Shown one piece after another: positions 37,446 to 46,755 of a DNA stretch of 64,000 bases; position 1 is the stretch's first letter, and each line of letters opens with the position of its first letter. Location of the stretch: NCBI GenBank assembly GCA_018241765.1, contig JAFEDD010000002.1:260876-324875 (forward strand), given 5' to 3'. The position numbers and the translations under genes were made by a program. The notes under the pieces were generated by a model. It was not told where the DNA came from and made no database searches. It was given only the letters and a program-made list of their open reading frames with translations. This DNA comes from Pseudomonadota bacterium (GTDB lineage: Bacteria > Pseudomonadota > Gammaproteobacteria > Burkholderiales > Casimicrobiaceae).

Positions 37446-37466
37446 AAAAAGGCCCCGGGCGGGGCC
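37446..37466 (-). terminator. Rho-independent terminator of the BI-1 gene
   Basis: Read on the minus strand: GGCCCC-GCCC-GGGGCC followed by TTTTT, starting 26 bases after the BI-1 stop codon and ending before ttcA. It should make ttcA depend on its own promoter. Confidence 0.9.
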
Positions 37467-37491
37467 TTCCTCGGGAGAGCGCGCGGGTCGC

Positions 37492-38178
37492 TCAGTCGCT
37501 GCTGCCGATGCCGAGCAGGCTCAGCAACTGGCTGAAGATGTTGAACAGGTTGATGTAGATCGACAGCGTGGCGCTGATGTAGTTGGTCTCGCCGCCGGTG
37601 ATGATCTGGTTGATGTCGTAGACCAGCCACACCGAGAAAAGCCCGATGAAGAGCACCGAGCAGGCAACCATCAGCGCCGGCATTTGCAGCACGATGCCCC
37701 CGATGGCCGCGAGCAGGATCACGCAGAAGCCGACCCACAGAAACTTGCTCATGCCCGCGAGCGAGCGCTTGATGCTCGACGCAATGGCCGCCATGCCGGC
37801 GAAGATCAGTGCGGTGCCGCCGAAGGCATAGCCGATCAGCGTGGCGCCGTCGCGCAGCGCCAGCACGCGGCCGAGCAGCACCGACAGCCAAAAGCCCATG
37901 AAGAACGTGAAGCCGAGCAGCACGGCCACGCCAGCGCCGCTGTTCTTGGTCTTCTCGATGGCGAAGCCGAAGCCCATGACGACGCCCATCAGGATGGCAA
38001 GGTTGAGCCACCACGCGCCAAAGCCACGGAACCCGAGCGAGACGCCCAGCGCGGCGCCGGCGATGGTCGGCACCAACGAGATGGCGAGCAGCAGGTAGGT
38101 GTTGCGCAGAACGCGATTTTGCTGCGCGGCGAGGGCGACGTTGGCCGAGGCGGCCGGGGAAAGACGATCGGTACTCAC
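37492..38178 (-). CDS. Bax inhibitor-1/YccA family membrane protein
   Basis: A protein of about 228 residues with seven hydrophobic helices, typical of bacterial BI-1 proteins (FtsH-associated YccA/YbhL type). Markers: LRNTYLLLAISLVPTIAGA, LLGFTFFMGFWLSVLLGRVL and the C-terminal VYDINQIITGGETNYISATL with the conserved Asp pair region. GTG 38178 is preferred: GGAGG 8 bases upstream is a good ribosome site, and an ATG at 38193 overlaps that site itself. Function in bacteria may be ion/pH-coupled or protease modulation. Confidence 0.92.
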   Translation of the reverse strand: MSTDRLSPAASANVALAAQQNRVLRNTYLLLAISLVPTIAGAALGVSLGFRGFGAWWLNLAILMGVVMGFGFAIEKTKNSGAGVAVLLGFTFFMGFWLSVLLGRVLALRDGATLIGYAFGGTALIFAGMAAIASSIKRSLAGMSKFLWVGFCVILLAAIGGIVLQMPALMVACSVLFIGLFSVWLVYDINQIITGGETNYISATLSIYINLFNIFSQLLSLLGIGSSD

Positions 38179-38193
38179 GGGAGGAGCCTCCAT

Positions 38194-38540
38194 ACGGAAC
38201 GGGACGGAACACAGGGAACGGTGTCGGGCAGACGTCGCAAAACGTTACCAACAGCCGTAAATGTAGGGCAAACCCGTCCGAATTCCATCAGGAAAACCCC
38301 TCGCGCACCGAAAAAATGCACAAAAAGGCGAGCAAAACACCGAAATTTGTGGCATGCTCGCATGATGTGGATTGGCGTCGCTCGCTGTATCGCTGTTCTT
38401 CAACGGTTTTCGGCGACGTTTTTTCTCATACTGGCGAGTTTCCTGGTTCCCGCGTGTGCCGGTCGCGTTGCGACCCCGATGCTGACGAGTCCTTGAAATG
38501 AGCGTTAATGTCAGACCAATCAAGGATAGATACAAAGATC
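38194..38540. other. Divergent regulatory region between the BI-1 and RRM genes
   Basis: About 350 bases, clearly more AT-rich than the rest, between two divergent genes. It should hold both promoters and a leader for the RRM gene. A 5-2-5 palindrome, CATGCTCGCATG, lies near 38353-38364. No convincing -35/-10 pair or known riboswitch could be fixed. Confidence 0.5.
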
Positions 38541-38882
38541 ATGGGTAATCGTTTGTTTGTGGGCAACATCAGCTTTCGCGCCACGCCGGAACTGATCCGC
38601 TCCGAGTTCGCCGAGTTCGGTGAAGTCTCCGATGTTCATCTGCCGATGGATCGCGAAACCGGTCGCATGCGCGGCTTCGCCTTCGTCACCATGGCGACCG
38701 ATGCCGCGGCGCAGGCCGCCATCGCCGGCATGAACGGCAAGTCGATCGAAGGTCGACCGCTGGTGGTCAACGAGGCGCGTCCGGCGCCCGCGGGCGATCG
38801 TCCGCCGCGCGGCCCCGGCGGCGGTGGTGGCTTCCGCGGCCCGCGCACGGGTGGCGGCGGCGGTCGCGGCGGCGCCTACTGA
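38541..38882 (+). CDS. RRM-domain RNA-binding protein (glycine-rich)
   Basis: A 113-residue protein: one RNA recognition motif (residues 1-80) and a Gly/Arg/Pro-rich tail (GPGGGGGFRGP and on). RNP2 is LFVGNISF and RNP1 is RMRGFAFVTM. Resembles cyanobacterial and proteobacterial Rbp proteins induced by cold or stress. It sits behind an AT-rich leader and is followed by a strong terminator, so it is a one-gene unit. Confidence 0.93.
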   Translation: MGNRLFVGNISFRATPELIRSEFAEFGEVSDVHLPMDRETGRMRGFAFVTMATDAAAQAAIAGMNGKSIEGRPLVVNEARPAPAGDRPPRGPGGGGGFRGPRTGGGGGRGGAY

Positions 38883-38913
38883 TCGCACGGCCGACATTGG
38901 CACGTGAGCAAGA

Positions 38914-38936
38914 GGCCGGGCATGTCCCGGCCTTTT
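38914..38936 (+). terminator. Rho-independent terminator of the RRM gene
   Basis: A perfect 7-bp stem GGCCGGG/CCCGGCC around CATGT is followed by TTTT, 31 bases after the RRM stop. Confidence 0.88.
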
Positions 38937-39094
38937 GTCGTCTGCGTTCCGGCCCCGCCCTCTTGAGTCGCGCCGTTCGCCCCTGATATGTCGCGGAACG
39001 TGGGCGCTTGCGGGCTGTCCAAGGCGTGTCGCCGCCGGCCTCGCAGCATCGGTGTCAAGCCCGCAGCTCCCTTCGATTGCAACCCCCATCGCCC

Positions 39095-39871
39095 ATGACT
39101 ACCGCACTGCCGAAGCCCGACCCGATCCCCTCGTTGACGGTAGCCACGTACAACATCCACAAGGGCTTCTCGCACTTCAACCGTCGCCTCGTCGTGCATG
39201 ACATGCGCGACGGGCTGCGGCGCATGGGCGCCGACATCGTGTTCCTGCAGGAAGTCGTGGGGCACAACGCCCGCCATCGCGACAACCGCGAGGCCTGGCC
39301 GGCCGCCCCGCAGCATGAATTCCTCGCCGATGCGCAGTGGCCCGCCGCCGCCTACGTCGGCAACGCCGTCTACGAACACGGCCATCATGGCAACGCCATC
39401 CTTTCGCGTTTTCCGATGGTGCGCTGTGAGCACGAAGACATCTCGACCAATCGGCTCGAACAGCGCGGCCTGCTGCACGTCGAGATCGCGGTTCCGGGCT
39501 GGCAGCACCATCTGCACTGCGTCTGCGTCCATCTCGGGCTGTTCGGTCGCTCGCGACGCAAACAGATCGACGCGGTCTGCGAACGCATCCACCACCTGGT
39601 GCCCGACGCGGCGCCGCTCGTGCTCGCGGGCGACTTCAACGACTGGCGGCAGCATGCCACCGAACCGCTGGCCGATATCGGTGCCCATGACGTGTTCGCG
39701 GCGACTCACGGCCGCGCGGCGCGCAGCTTCCCGGCTCGCCTCCCCATTCTGCGCCTCGATCGCATCTATACCCGCGGTTTTCGGGTGCACGGCGCCAACG
39801 TCCACCGCGGCCGCGAGTGGGCGCGGTTGTCCGACCATGCACCGCTCGCGGCACAACTGATTCGGGAATGA
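39095..39871 (+). CDS. Endonuclease/exonuclease/phosphatase (EEP) family protein
   Basis: A 258-residue EEP-fold hydrolase: VATYNIHKGFSHFNRR (Asn), IVFLQEVVG (Glu), GNAILSRFPM, VHLGLFGRSRRKQ, VLAGDFNDWR (Asp/Asn) and LSDHAPLAAQL (Asp-His). No signal peptide. It overlaps clsB by 4 bases; this pair is frequent in proteobacteria (YbhP beside ClsB in E. coli), suggesting a role in phospholipid metabolism rather than nucleic acid cleavage. Confidence 0.9.
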   Translation: MTTALPKPDPIPSLTVATYNIHKGFSHFNRRLVVHDMRDGLRRMGADIVFLQEVVGHNARHRDNREAWPAAPQHEFLADAQWPAAAYVGNAVYEHGHHGNAILSRFPMVRCEHEDISTNRLEQRGLLHVEIAVPGWQHHLHCVCVHLGLFGRSRRKQIDAVCERIHHLVPDAAPLVLAGDFNDWRQHATEPLADIGAHDVFAATHGRAARSFPARLPILRLDRIYTRGFRVHGANVHRGREWARLSDHAPLAAQLIRE

Positions 39872-41022
39872 CGTCGCCGCGCGACGGCAATCGCGTCCGG
39901 CTCCTGCAATGCGGGGTTGAATTTTTCCCTGCGCTCGAGCAGGCCATCGATGCCGCCGTTCGCGACGTATGGCTCGAAACCTACATCTTTGCCGATGACG
40001 ATACCGGCCGCCGCATCGCCGCAGCGCTGGCGCGAGCCGCGCAACGCGGCGTTGCCGTGCACGTCGTCTACGACGGCTTTGGTTCGGCGGCGCACATCGG
40101 CGCGCTCGGCGTTTGGCTGCGCGCGCAGGGCGTCGAGGTGGCCGTGTTCCGCGCCGAGACGACCTGGAACAAACTGCGCCGCTCGCGCCTGCGTCGACTG
40201 CATCGCAAGCTCGCGATGATCGATGCCCGTGTCGCCTTCGTCGGCGGCATCAACATCATCGACGACCTCAACATGCCCGAACCGCGCCATCCGCGCTACG
40301 ACTTCGCGGTTGCCGTCGAAGGGCCGATCATGATGCCGATCCACGCCGCGATGGCGGCGTTGTGGCTACGCCTGCACCAGCAACGCATCGAGCAGTGGCG
40401 CGACGCGCTGGCTGCGTTCCCGCCGGAGGCGACGGCCGTCGGCGACCAGCACGCCTGGTTCGCGTTTCGCGACAACGTGCACCGTCGGCGCGACATCGAA
40501 CGCGAATACCTCGCCGCGATTCTCGGAGCGCGCAGTGAAATCCTGATCGCGAACGCCTATTTCTTCCCCGGACGCCGCTTTCGCCGCGCCCTGCTGCGCG
40601 CCCGTCGCCGTGGCGTTCGCGTGCGACTCTTGTTGCAGGGGCGGCAGGAATACGTGCTGCAGCACTACGCGACGCGCGCGCTCTACGGCGTGCTGCTCGA
40701 AGCCGGCGTCGAGATCCACGAATACGCGCCCAGCTTTCTGCACGCGAAGGTCGCCGTCATCGATGGTCGCTGGGCGACGGTCGGTTCATCGAACATCGAC
40801 CCCTTCAGTCTGCTGCTCGCGCGTGAGGCCAACGTCTTCGTGCGCGACGACGCCTTCGCCGCGCGTCTGCACGCCAGTCTGGTGCATGCCATTCGCTTCG
40901 AATCGGTCAGCATCCAGCACGCGCGTTGGAGTCAGCGGCCGTGGCCTGACCGCTTGCTGACCTGGCTGCTGTACGGCATGGCGCGCGGGCTCATGAGCGT
41001 GCTCGGTTACGGTCGCCACTGA
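39868..41022 (+). CDS. clsB: Cardiolipin synthase B
   Basis: A 384-residue phospholipase D-superfamily enzyme with two HKD motifs: LHRKLAMIDARVAFVGG (near residue 112) and FLHAKVAVIDGRWATVGSSN (near 290). It lacks the two N-terminal membrane helices of ClsA, as ClsB does. It should join phospholipid molecules to form cardiolipin at the inner membrane. It is co-translated with the EEP protein (ATGA). Confidence 0.93.
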   Translation: MTSPRDGNRVRLLQCGVEFFPALEQAIDAAVRDVWLETYIFADDDTGRRIAAALARAAQRGVAVHVVYDGFGSAAHIGALGVWLRAQGVEVAVFRAETTWNKLRRSRLRRLHRKLAMIDARVAFVGGINIIDDLNMPEPRHPRYDFAVAVEGPIMMPIHAAMAALWLRLHQQRIEQWRDALAAFPPEATAVGDQHAWFAFRDNVHRRRDIEREYLAAILGARSEILIANAYFFPGRRFRRALLRARRRGVRVRLLLQGRQEYVLQHYATRALYGVLLEAGVEIHEYAPSFLHAKVAVIDGRWATVGSSNIDPFSLLLAREANVFVRDDAFAARLHASLVHAIRFESVSIQHARWSQRPWPDRLLTWLLYGMARGLMSVLGYGRH

Positions 41023-41082
41023 CCTCTCGAAGGTCGTCATGGGGGTCATCGACTCCGCGCGAACCGTTTCTATAATCAACCG

Positions 41083-41991
41083 ATGGCCGATCATGACGCA
41101 CCCGCGACAACCGAAGCGCCGCTGGCACCGCGCCGAGTCGGCTCGGTGCGCCTCGTCGGGTTCAGCGGACGCGACCGTGAGCTGCTGCGACTCTTCCTGC
41201 GCCGTCCGCCCGGCGCCAGCGTCAGCCTCGCCGTGGTCGACGAGGGCGGCGACACGTTGATCGCCAATGCGCTGCACGCGGACGGTGCTCAGGCGCTCGA
41301 AGCCTGGCGCGGCGCGTGTCCCGCGATCGGCATCGTCGAGCGCTGCGAGCGCGACGCGCCGTTCTATCAGGTCGCGCAGAACAGCCAGATGCTGTTTTCG
41401 CTCGCGCAGGCGATCACTCGCATCGTCGGCGGCTGGCAGCCGCCCCTGCCGCCGGCCGAGGACGTTGCGCGCGCGGTCGATCCGCCCTTGCCTTCGCCGA
41501 CGACGCTCGCGCCGGCCGCCAGCGCGGCGGCTTCCTCGTCGCAACCGCGCAGCGACGGCGCTGCGGTGGCCGCCGCCTCTGCCGCTGCGGGCTTGCCGTG
41601 GCAGCGTGCGCTGAACGTGCTGGTCATCGATGATTCGCACTTTTCGCGCGAAGCGGTCTCGGCGGCGCTGGTGAAGGTCGGCTTCGCCGTCGACACGGCC
41701 GATGGGGGCGAGAACGGCCTTCGGCGCGCGGCGGAAAAGGCCTACGATGTCGCCTTGGTCGACTTCGAGATGCCCGGCATGCAGGGGCCGGAAGTGTTGC
41801 GCCGTCTGCGCGCGCTCGGCGCACAGTCGCCGTCGGTGCTGATCATGCTTACCGCGCGCACGGGCGCCGTCGACCGCCTGCGTGCGAAGTTTGCCGGCTG
41901 TGACGCCTATCTCACCAAGCCGACGCGGATGCAGGAGTTCCTCTCCGTGCTGCGTGACTGTGCCGATGCCGGCAAGCTCGCCCGCTCGTGA
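41083..41991 (+). CDS. Response regulator with C-terminal receiver domain
   Basis: A 302-residue protein with an unusual order. The N-terminal part (about 125 residues, VRLVGFSGRDRELLRLFL and following) matches no family I recognise; an Ala/Pro/Ser-rich linker spans about 125-175. A CheY-like receiver forms the C-terminus: VLVIDDSHFSREAV, phospho-acceptor Asp in ALVDFEMPGMQGPEVL, Thr in IMLTARTG, Lys in YLTKPTR. No output domain follows. It overlaps the ABC exporter gene (GTGAGG). Confidence 0.85.
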   Translation: MADHDAPATTEAPLAPRRVGSVRLVGFSGRDRELLRLFLRRPPGASVSLAVVDEGGDTLIANALHADGAQALEAWRGACPAIGIVERCERDAPFYQVAQNSQMLFSLAQAITRIVGGWQPPLPPAEDVARAVDPPLPSPTTLAPAASAAASSSQPRSDGAAVAAASAAAGLPWQRALNVLVIDDSHFSREAVSAALVKVGFAVDTADGGENGLRRAAEKAYDVALVDFEMPGMQGPEVLRRLRALGAQSPSVLIMLTARTGAVDRLRAKFAGCDAYLTKPTRMQEFLSVLRDCADAGKLARS

Positions 41992-43802
41992 GGCGCCGAG
42001 CAGCATACGACGCCAGCGACGAGGCAACGCAACCCGTCGGCGAAAGACCCCACCCGCTGCGCCTGCTGCTGCCCTACCTGGCGCGCTACCCTTGGCGCAT
42101 CGCCCTCGCACTTGGGTGCTTGCTGGTGGCCAAGGTGGCCCAGGTCAGCGTGCCGGTCACCCTGAAATGGATCGTCGACGCCATGAGTCCGGCGTCGAGC
42201 GTACGCGTCATCGCCGCCGTGCCGTTCCTGCTGCTTCTCGCCTATGGCGCCGCGCGACTCGCCGTGACGCTGTTCACGGAACTGCGCGAATTCTTCTTCG
42301 CCAAGGTGTCGCAACGCGCCGTTCGTCGGGTCGCGCTCGAGACCTTCGAGCACTTGCATCGGTTGTCGCTGCGCTTTCATCTCGCGCGGCAGACTGGCGG
42401 CCTCAGCCGTGACATCGAACGTGGCACACGGGGCATCAGCACGCTGCTCAACTTCGCGCTGTTCTCGATCGTGCCGACGCTGGTCGAGTTCGCGCTGGTC
42501 TGCGCGCTGCTCGCGTGGAATTACGACTGGACCTTCGTCGCCATCACCGTCGTCACGCTGATGGGCTACATCGGCTACACCATCGTCGTCACCGAATGGC
42601 GCACGACCTTCCGCAAGGAGATGAACGAGCTCGACTCGAAAGCCAACTCGAAGGCCATCGACAGTCTGCTCAACTACGAAACGGTCAAGTATTTCGGCAA
42701 CGAACGCTTCGAAGCCGAGCGCTACGACCAAAGCCTTGCCCGTTGGGAGCGAGCCGCGGTGCGATCGCAGACCTCGCTCGCGCTGCTCAACCTTGGGCAG
42801 AGCTTCTTCATTGCGATTGGCGCCACACTCGTCATGTGGCGGGCGATTGTCGGCGTCATCGAGGGACACATGACGGTCGGCGACCTCGTTCTCGTCAACG
42901 GGTTGCTGATCCAGCTCTATGTGCCGCTCAACTTCCTCGGCGTCATCTATCGTGAAATCCGGCAGGCCATGACCGACATGGCGCGCATGTTCGACCTGCT
43001 GCAGGAACATACCGAGGTCGCCGATCGTCCCGGCGCCATCGATCTCGGCGCCGGCTCGCCGCTCTCTGGCGACGTCGTGTTCGATGACGTGCGTTTCGCC
43101 TACGAGCCCGAGCGCACCATTCTGCATGGCGTGAGTTTCGCCATTCCCGCAGGGCAGACCTACGCCGTGGTGGGGCCCAGTGGCGGGGGCAAGAGCACGC
43201 TTGCGCGGCTGTTGTTTCGCTTCTACGACGTCGGGCACGGCAGCATCCGCATCGATGGCCATGACCTGCGCGACTGCACGCAACAGAGCGTGCGCGCCGC
43301 GATCGGCATCGTGCCGCAGGATACGGTGCTCTTCAACGATACGCTGGGCTACAACCTGCGCTACGGTCGACCGGAGGCGGACGACGCCGAACTGCAAGCC
43401 GCCATTCGCGCCGCGCGGCTCGATACCTTCATTGCGCGCCTTCCGAAGGGGCTCGACAGCACCGTCGGCGAGCGGGGGCTCAAGCTCTCGGGTGGCGAGA
43501 AGCAGCGTGTCGCCATTGCCCGCGCGCTCTTGAAGAATCCGAGCATCCTGATCTTCGACGAGGCGACCTCGGCGCTCGATTCCGAGAGCGAAAAGGCGAT
43601 CCAGGCCGAAATCCGGGCGGTGAGCCGCGAGCGCACCACACTGATCATCGCGCATCGGCTATCGACCATCGTCGATGCCGACTGCATTCTCGTCATCGAT
43701 GGCGGCCGCGTCGTCGAGCGTGGCCGTCACGCTGAACTTCTCGCCTCCGGCGGGCTCTACGCCAAACTCTGGGCATTGCAGGCCGAGCATCCGGAGGCAT
43801 GA
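41988..43802 (+). CDS. Atm1/HMT1-type ABC exporter (fused permease and ATPase)
   Basis: A 604-residue half-transporter. Six membrane helices come first (residues about 30-320), with FHLARQTGGLSRDIERGTRG and YETVKYFGNERFEAERYD, both diagnostic of the mitochondrial Atm1/bacterial NaAtm1 group. The nucleotide-binding domain has Walker A VGPSGGGKSTLARLL, the Q-loop IVPQDTVLF, signature LSGGEKQRVAIARALLKNP and Walker B ILIFDEATSALD. It may export glutathione-linked sulfur or metal species. The GTG start overlaps the response regulator stop, and its own stop overlaps the peptidase start. Confidence 0.92.
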   Translation: MRRRAAYDASDEATQPVGERPHPLRLLLPYLARYPWRIALALGCLLVAKVAQVSVPVTLKWIVDAMSPASSVRVIAAVPFLLLLAYGAARLAVTLFTELREFFFAKVSQRAVRRVALETFEHLHRLSLRFHLARQTGGLSRDIERGTRGISTLLNFALFSIVPTLVEFALVCALLAWNYDWTFVAITVVTLMGYIGYTIVVTEWRTTFRKEMNELDSKANSKAIDSLLNYETVKYFGNERFEAERYDQSLARWERAAVRSQTSLALLNLGQSFFIAIGATLVMWRAIVGVIEGHMTVGDLVLVNGLLIQLYVPLNFLGVIYREIRQAMTDMARMFDLLQEHTEVADRPGAIDLGAGSPLSGDVVFDDVRFAYEPERTILHGVSFAIPAGQTYAVVGPSGGGKSTLARLLFRFYDVGHGSIRIDGHDLRDCTQQSVRAAIGIVPQDTVLFNDTLGYNLRYGRPEADDAELQAAIRAARLDTFIARLPKGLDSTVGERGLKLSGGEKQRVAIARALLKNPSILIFDEATSALDSESEKAIQAEIRAVSRERTTLIIAHRLSTIVDADCILVIDGGRVVERGRHAELLASGGLYAKLWALQAEHPEA

Positions 43803-46624
43803 TGTCACGCTTGCCGCCCCGCGCGCATCCGCGCAACCTCTCCGTTCAAACCCTCCTGCACCTCATGATCGCTACCCTCACCTCACTTCGCCGAGTACTC
43901 ACCGTCGGCGCCACGGCGTTCCTCGCGTCGGCCATCGCGCAGCCCGTCACCACGACTGCCGTCCCTCAGGCGGCAGCGGTGTCCGCGACGTGGGAGGCCG
44001 GCCCCGTCGTCGACGGCATCAGCCAGTACACCTTGAAGGCCAATGGCCTGCGCGTGTTGCTTTTCCCGGACGCATCGAACCCGAAGATCACCGTCAACGT
44101 GACGTACCTGGTCGGTTCGCGGCACGAACGCTACGGCGAGACGGGCATGGCGCATCTGCTCGAGCACATGCTGTTCAAGTCGACACCGAAGTACCCGCGA
44201 CTGTGGCAGGACATGGCGAACCGTGGCTTCATCAACACCGGCTCGACCTGGCTCGACCGTACCAATTACTTCGAGAGCTTCACGGCGACCCCGGACAACC
44301 TGCGTTGGGCCATCGAAATGGAGGCCGAACGCATGGTGCATTCCAACATTCTGCGCGAGGAACTCGACACCGAAATGCCGGTGGTGCGCAACGAGTTCGA
44401 AATGGGTGAAAACCAACCGCAGCGTACGCTCTATCAGGAAGTGTTCGCCACCGCGTATCTGTGGCACAACTATGGGCACTCGACGATCGGCAATCGCAGC
44501 GACATCGAGAACGTCGGCATCGAGAACCTGCGCGCGTTCTACCGCACCTACTATCAACCCGACAACGCCGTGCTCATGGTGGCGGGCAAATTCGACCGTG
44601 ACAGCGTGCTCGATCTGGTCGCAGCGAATTTCGGCAAGATTGCACGCCCGAATCGGAGTCTGCCGCCGCTGTGGACGGTCGAACCGACGCAGGACGGCGA
44701 GCGCGAGGTCAGCGTGCGCCGCGTCGGCGACAGCCAACTGCTGTTTGCGGCGTACCACGTGCCGGCTGCCGCTCATCCGGACACTGCCGCACTGCAGGTG
44801 CTCAATGCGCTGCTGACGAATGAACCATCCGGCCGCCTCTACCGCGCGCTGGTGCACTCTCGCCTTGCCGTATCGGTCGACAACGAAAGCGACGCCTCGT
44901 TCGACCCGTCGTTGATGGGGTTCTGGGTGACGCTGAACAAGGCGCAGTCGATCGAGCGGGCACGCGAGGTGTTGCTGAAGACCGTCGAGAGCGCCGGCGA
45001 CACGGCGTTCACGGAAGTCGAGCTCGAACGCGTGAAGCTCAAGATGGCGAAGGGCTACGAGCAGATTCAGGCCGACAGTGCGCGCTTCGCGGTGGCGCTG
45101 TCCGAGGCGATTGCGGTCGGCGACTGGCGTTTCTACTTCTTCCAGCGTGATCGCGTCGCCAAGGTCACGCTGGCCGACGTTGCTCGCGTCGCCAAGGCCT
45201 ACTACAAGCGTGACAACCGAACGCTGGGCCGCTTCCTGCCCACCGACAAGCCCGACCGCGCGATCATGCCCCCGTCCCCTGCGCTGGCGAACCTGCTGGC
45301 CGACTATCGGGGCGAGACCACGATGGCGGAGGGCGAAGTGTTCGATCCGACGCCGGCGCATATCGATGCCCGAAGCGAGCGCTATCGACTCGCCAATGGC
45401 ATGAAGGTGGTGCTCTTGCCCAAGCGCACGCGCGGCAACACGGTGAATCTCTCGCTCGGAATCGGCTATGGCGACGCCGCCTCGCGCGCCGGCAAGGACG
45501 CCGTCGATGACGTGGCCAGCGCGCTCTTGATGCGCGGCGCGCGAGGGCTGTCGCGCCAGCAGATCGCGGACCGTCTCGACGCCTTGCGCGCCAGCGGATC
45601 GCTGGGGCTTGGTGGTGGTGTCTTCCAGACCAAACGGGCCTACGCGGCCGAGTTGATCACGTTCGTTGGCCAGGTCTATGCGTCGGCCACGTTCAGCGCC
45701 GACGAACTCGAGATCGTGCGCAAGGAAATGATCACTGGCCTCGAGGAGGCGGCGAAAGACCCGCAGAGCGTGGCCGCCAACGCGCTCGCGCGGCACTTCG
45801 CGCCCTATCCGAAGAACGATGCCCGCTATGTGCCGACCTTCGCCGAGCAGATTGCCGCGCTGCGCGCCGTGACGCGTGCCGAGGTGCTGCGCTACGCGAC
45901 GCGCATGCGAGGATTGTCGTCTGCCGAGATCGCCATCGTCGGCGATTTCGACCCGGCGGCCGTGAAAGCGGCGCTGGCCAGCGCGTTCGGCACGTCGCGG
46001 CTCGGCACGCCGTTCGCGCGCATCATCCGCGAGTACCGCCCGATCGCGGTGCGGCACGAGCGACTGCAGACGCCCGACAAGGAAAACACGGTCTACCTTG
46101 CCCAGCTCAATTTCCCGCTGCAAGACAAGGCAGGGGATTACCCCGCGCTGCTGCTGGCCAATTTCATCGTCGGCGGCTCGGCCGGCGCGCGCATCTTCCA
46201 GCGGGTTCGCGAAAAGGAGGGACTGAGCTACGACGTGTTCAGCACGCTTTCGGTGCCGACCTATTCGACCGATGCGGCGTGGACGTTCGGCTTCATCGCC
46301 AATCCGCAAAATGCCGCGAAAGCCGAAGCGGCATTGCAGGACGAATTGCGCAAGATCCTGCGCGACGGCCTGACCGACGACGAGTTCATCGCGCAGCGCA
46401 AATCGATGCTCGATCAGCGTTTGGTGCGGCGCTCGCAGGACGCGACCCTGGCCGCGCAACTGGCGACACTCGCGGACGCCGACCGCAGCTTCGCGTTCGT
46501 CGATTCGCTGGAAGCACGCATCGCGCAATTGACGCGAGCCGACGTCGAACGGGTATTGCGCCAATACCTGAAGCTCGATGCGCTTTCGAGCTTCGCCGCC
46601 GGCGATTTCGCCAAGGCGAAGTAG
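43799..46624 (+). CDS. Exported M16 family zinc peptidase (two-domain)
   Basis: A 941-residue pitrilysin-type peptidase. A signal peptide lies around residues 23-48, so the true start may be ATG 43865. The first M16 domain holds the inverted zinc motif HLLEH (119-123) and the downstream Glu region VVRNEFEMGENQPQ. The second half (from about residue 520) repeats the fold without HxxEH and has GGSAGARIFQRVREKEGLSY. It probably degrades periplasmic peptides. It is translationally coupled to the ABC exporter. Confidence 0.9.
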   Translation: MMSRLPPRAHPRNLSVQTLLHLMIATLTSLRRVLTVGATAFLASAIAQPVTTTAVPQAAAVSATWEAGPVVDGISQYTLKANGLRVLLFPDASNPKITVNVTYLVGSRHERYGETGMAHLLEHMLFKSTPKYPRLWQDMANRGFINTGSTWLDRTNYFESFTATPDNLRWAIEMEAERMVHSNILREELDTEMPVVRNEFEMGENQPQRTLYQEVFATAYLWHNYGHSTIGNRSDIENVGIENLRAFYRTYYQPDNAVLMVAGKFDRDSVLDLVAANFGKIARPNRSLPPLWTVEPTQDGEREVSVRRVGDSQLLFAAYHVPAAAHPDTAALQVLNALLTNEPSGRLYRALVHSRLAVSVDNESDASFDPSLMGFWVTLNKAQSIERAREVLLKTVESAGDTAFTEVELERVKLKMAKGYEQIQADSARFAVALSEAIAVGDWRFYFFQRDRVAKVTLADVARVAKAYYKRDNRTLGRFLPTDKPDRAIMPPSPALANLLADYRGETTMAEGEVFDPTPAHIDARSERYRLANGMKVVLLPKRTRGNTVNLSLGIGYGDAASRAGKDAVDDVASALLMRGARGLSRQQIADRLDALRASGSLGLGGGVFQTKRAYAAELITFVGQVYASATFSADELEIVRKEMITGLEEAAKDPQSVAANALARHFAPYPKNDARYVPTFAEQIAALRAVTRAEVLRYATRMRGLSSAEIAIVGDFDPAAVKAALASAFGTSRLGTPFARIIREYRPIAVRHERLQTPDKENTVYLAQLNFPLQDKAGDYPALLLANFIVGGSAGARIFQRVREKEGLSYDVFSTLSVPTYSTDAAWTFGFIANPQNAAKAEAALQDELRKILRDGLTDDEFIAQRKSMLDQRLVRRSQDATLAAQLATLADADRSFAFVDSLEARIAQLTRADVERVLRQYLKLDALSSFAAGDFAKAK

Positions 46625-46755
46625 GCGCAGGTGCCGCGTAAAATCGGCACCGACCCGATTCTTCTTCGCGCCGCCGTGCTCACATTCGCCATCACCAGCG
46701 CGCCGACCCTGTCGGCGCTCCGCGCATTCGCGTTGCACGCCGCACACGCGCCGCG

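Noticed and set aside
38340-38365. Sigma-54 promoter (TGGCATGCTCGCATGA)
   Set aside because: The spacing and the -12 element do not match the GG-N10-GC consensus.
43883-46747. 954-codon minus-strand frame opposite the M16 peptidase
   Set aside because: Arg/His-rich composition typical of antisense frames; the plus-strand protein has intact signature motifs.
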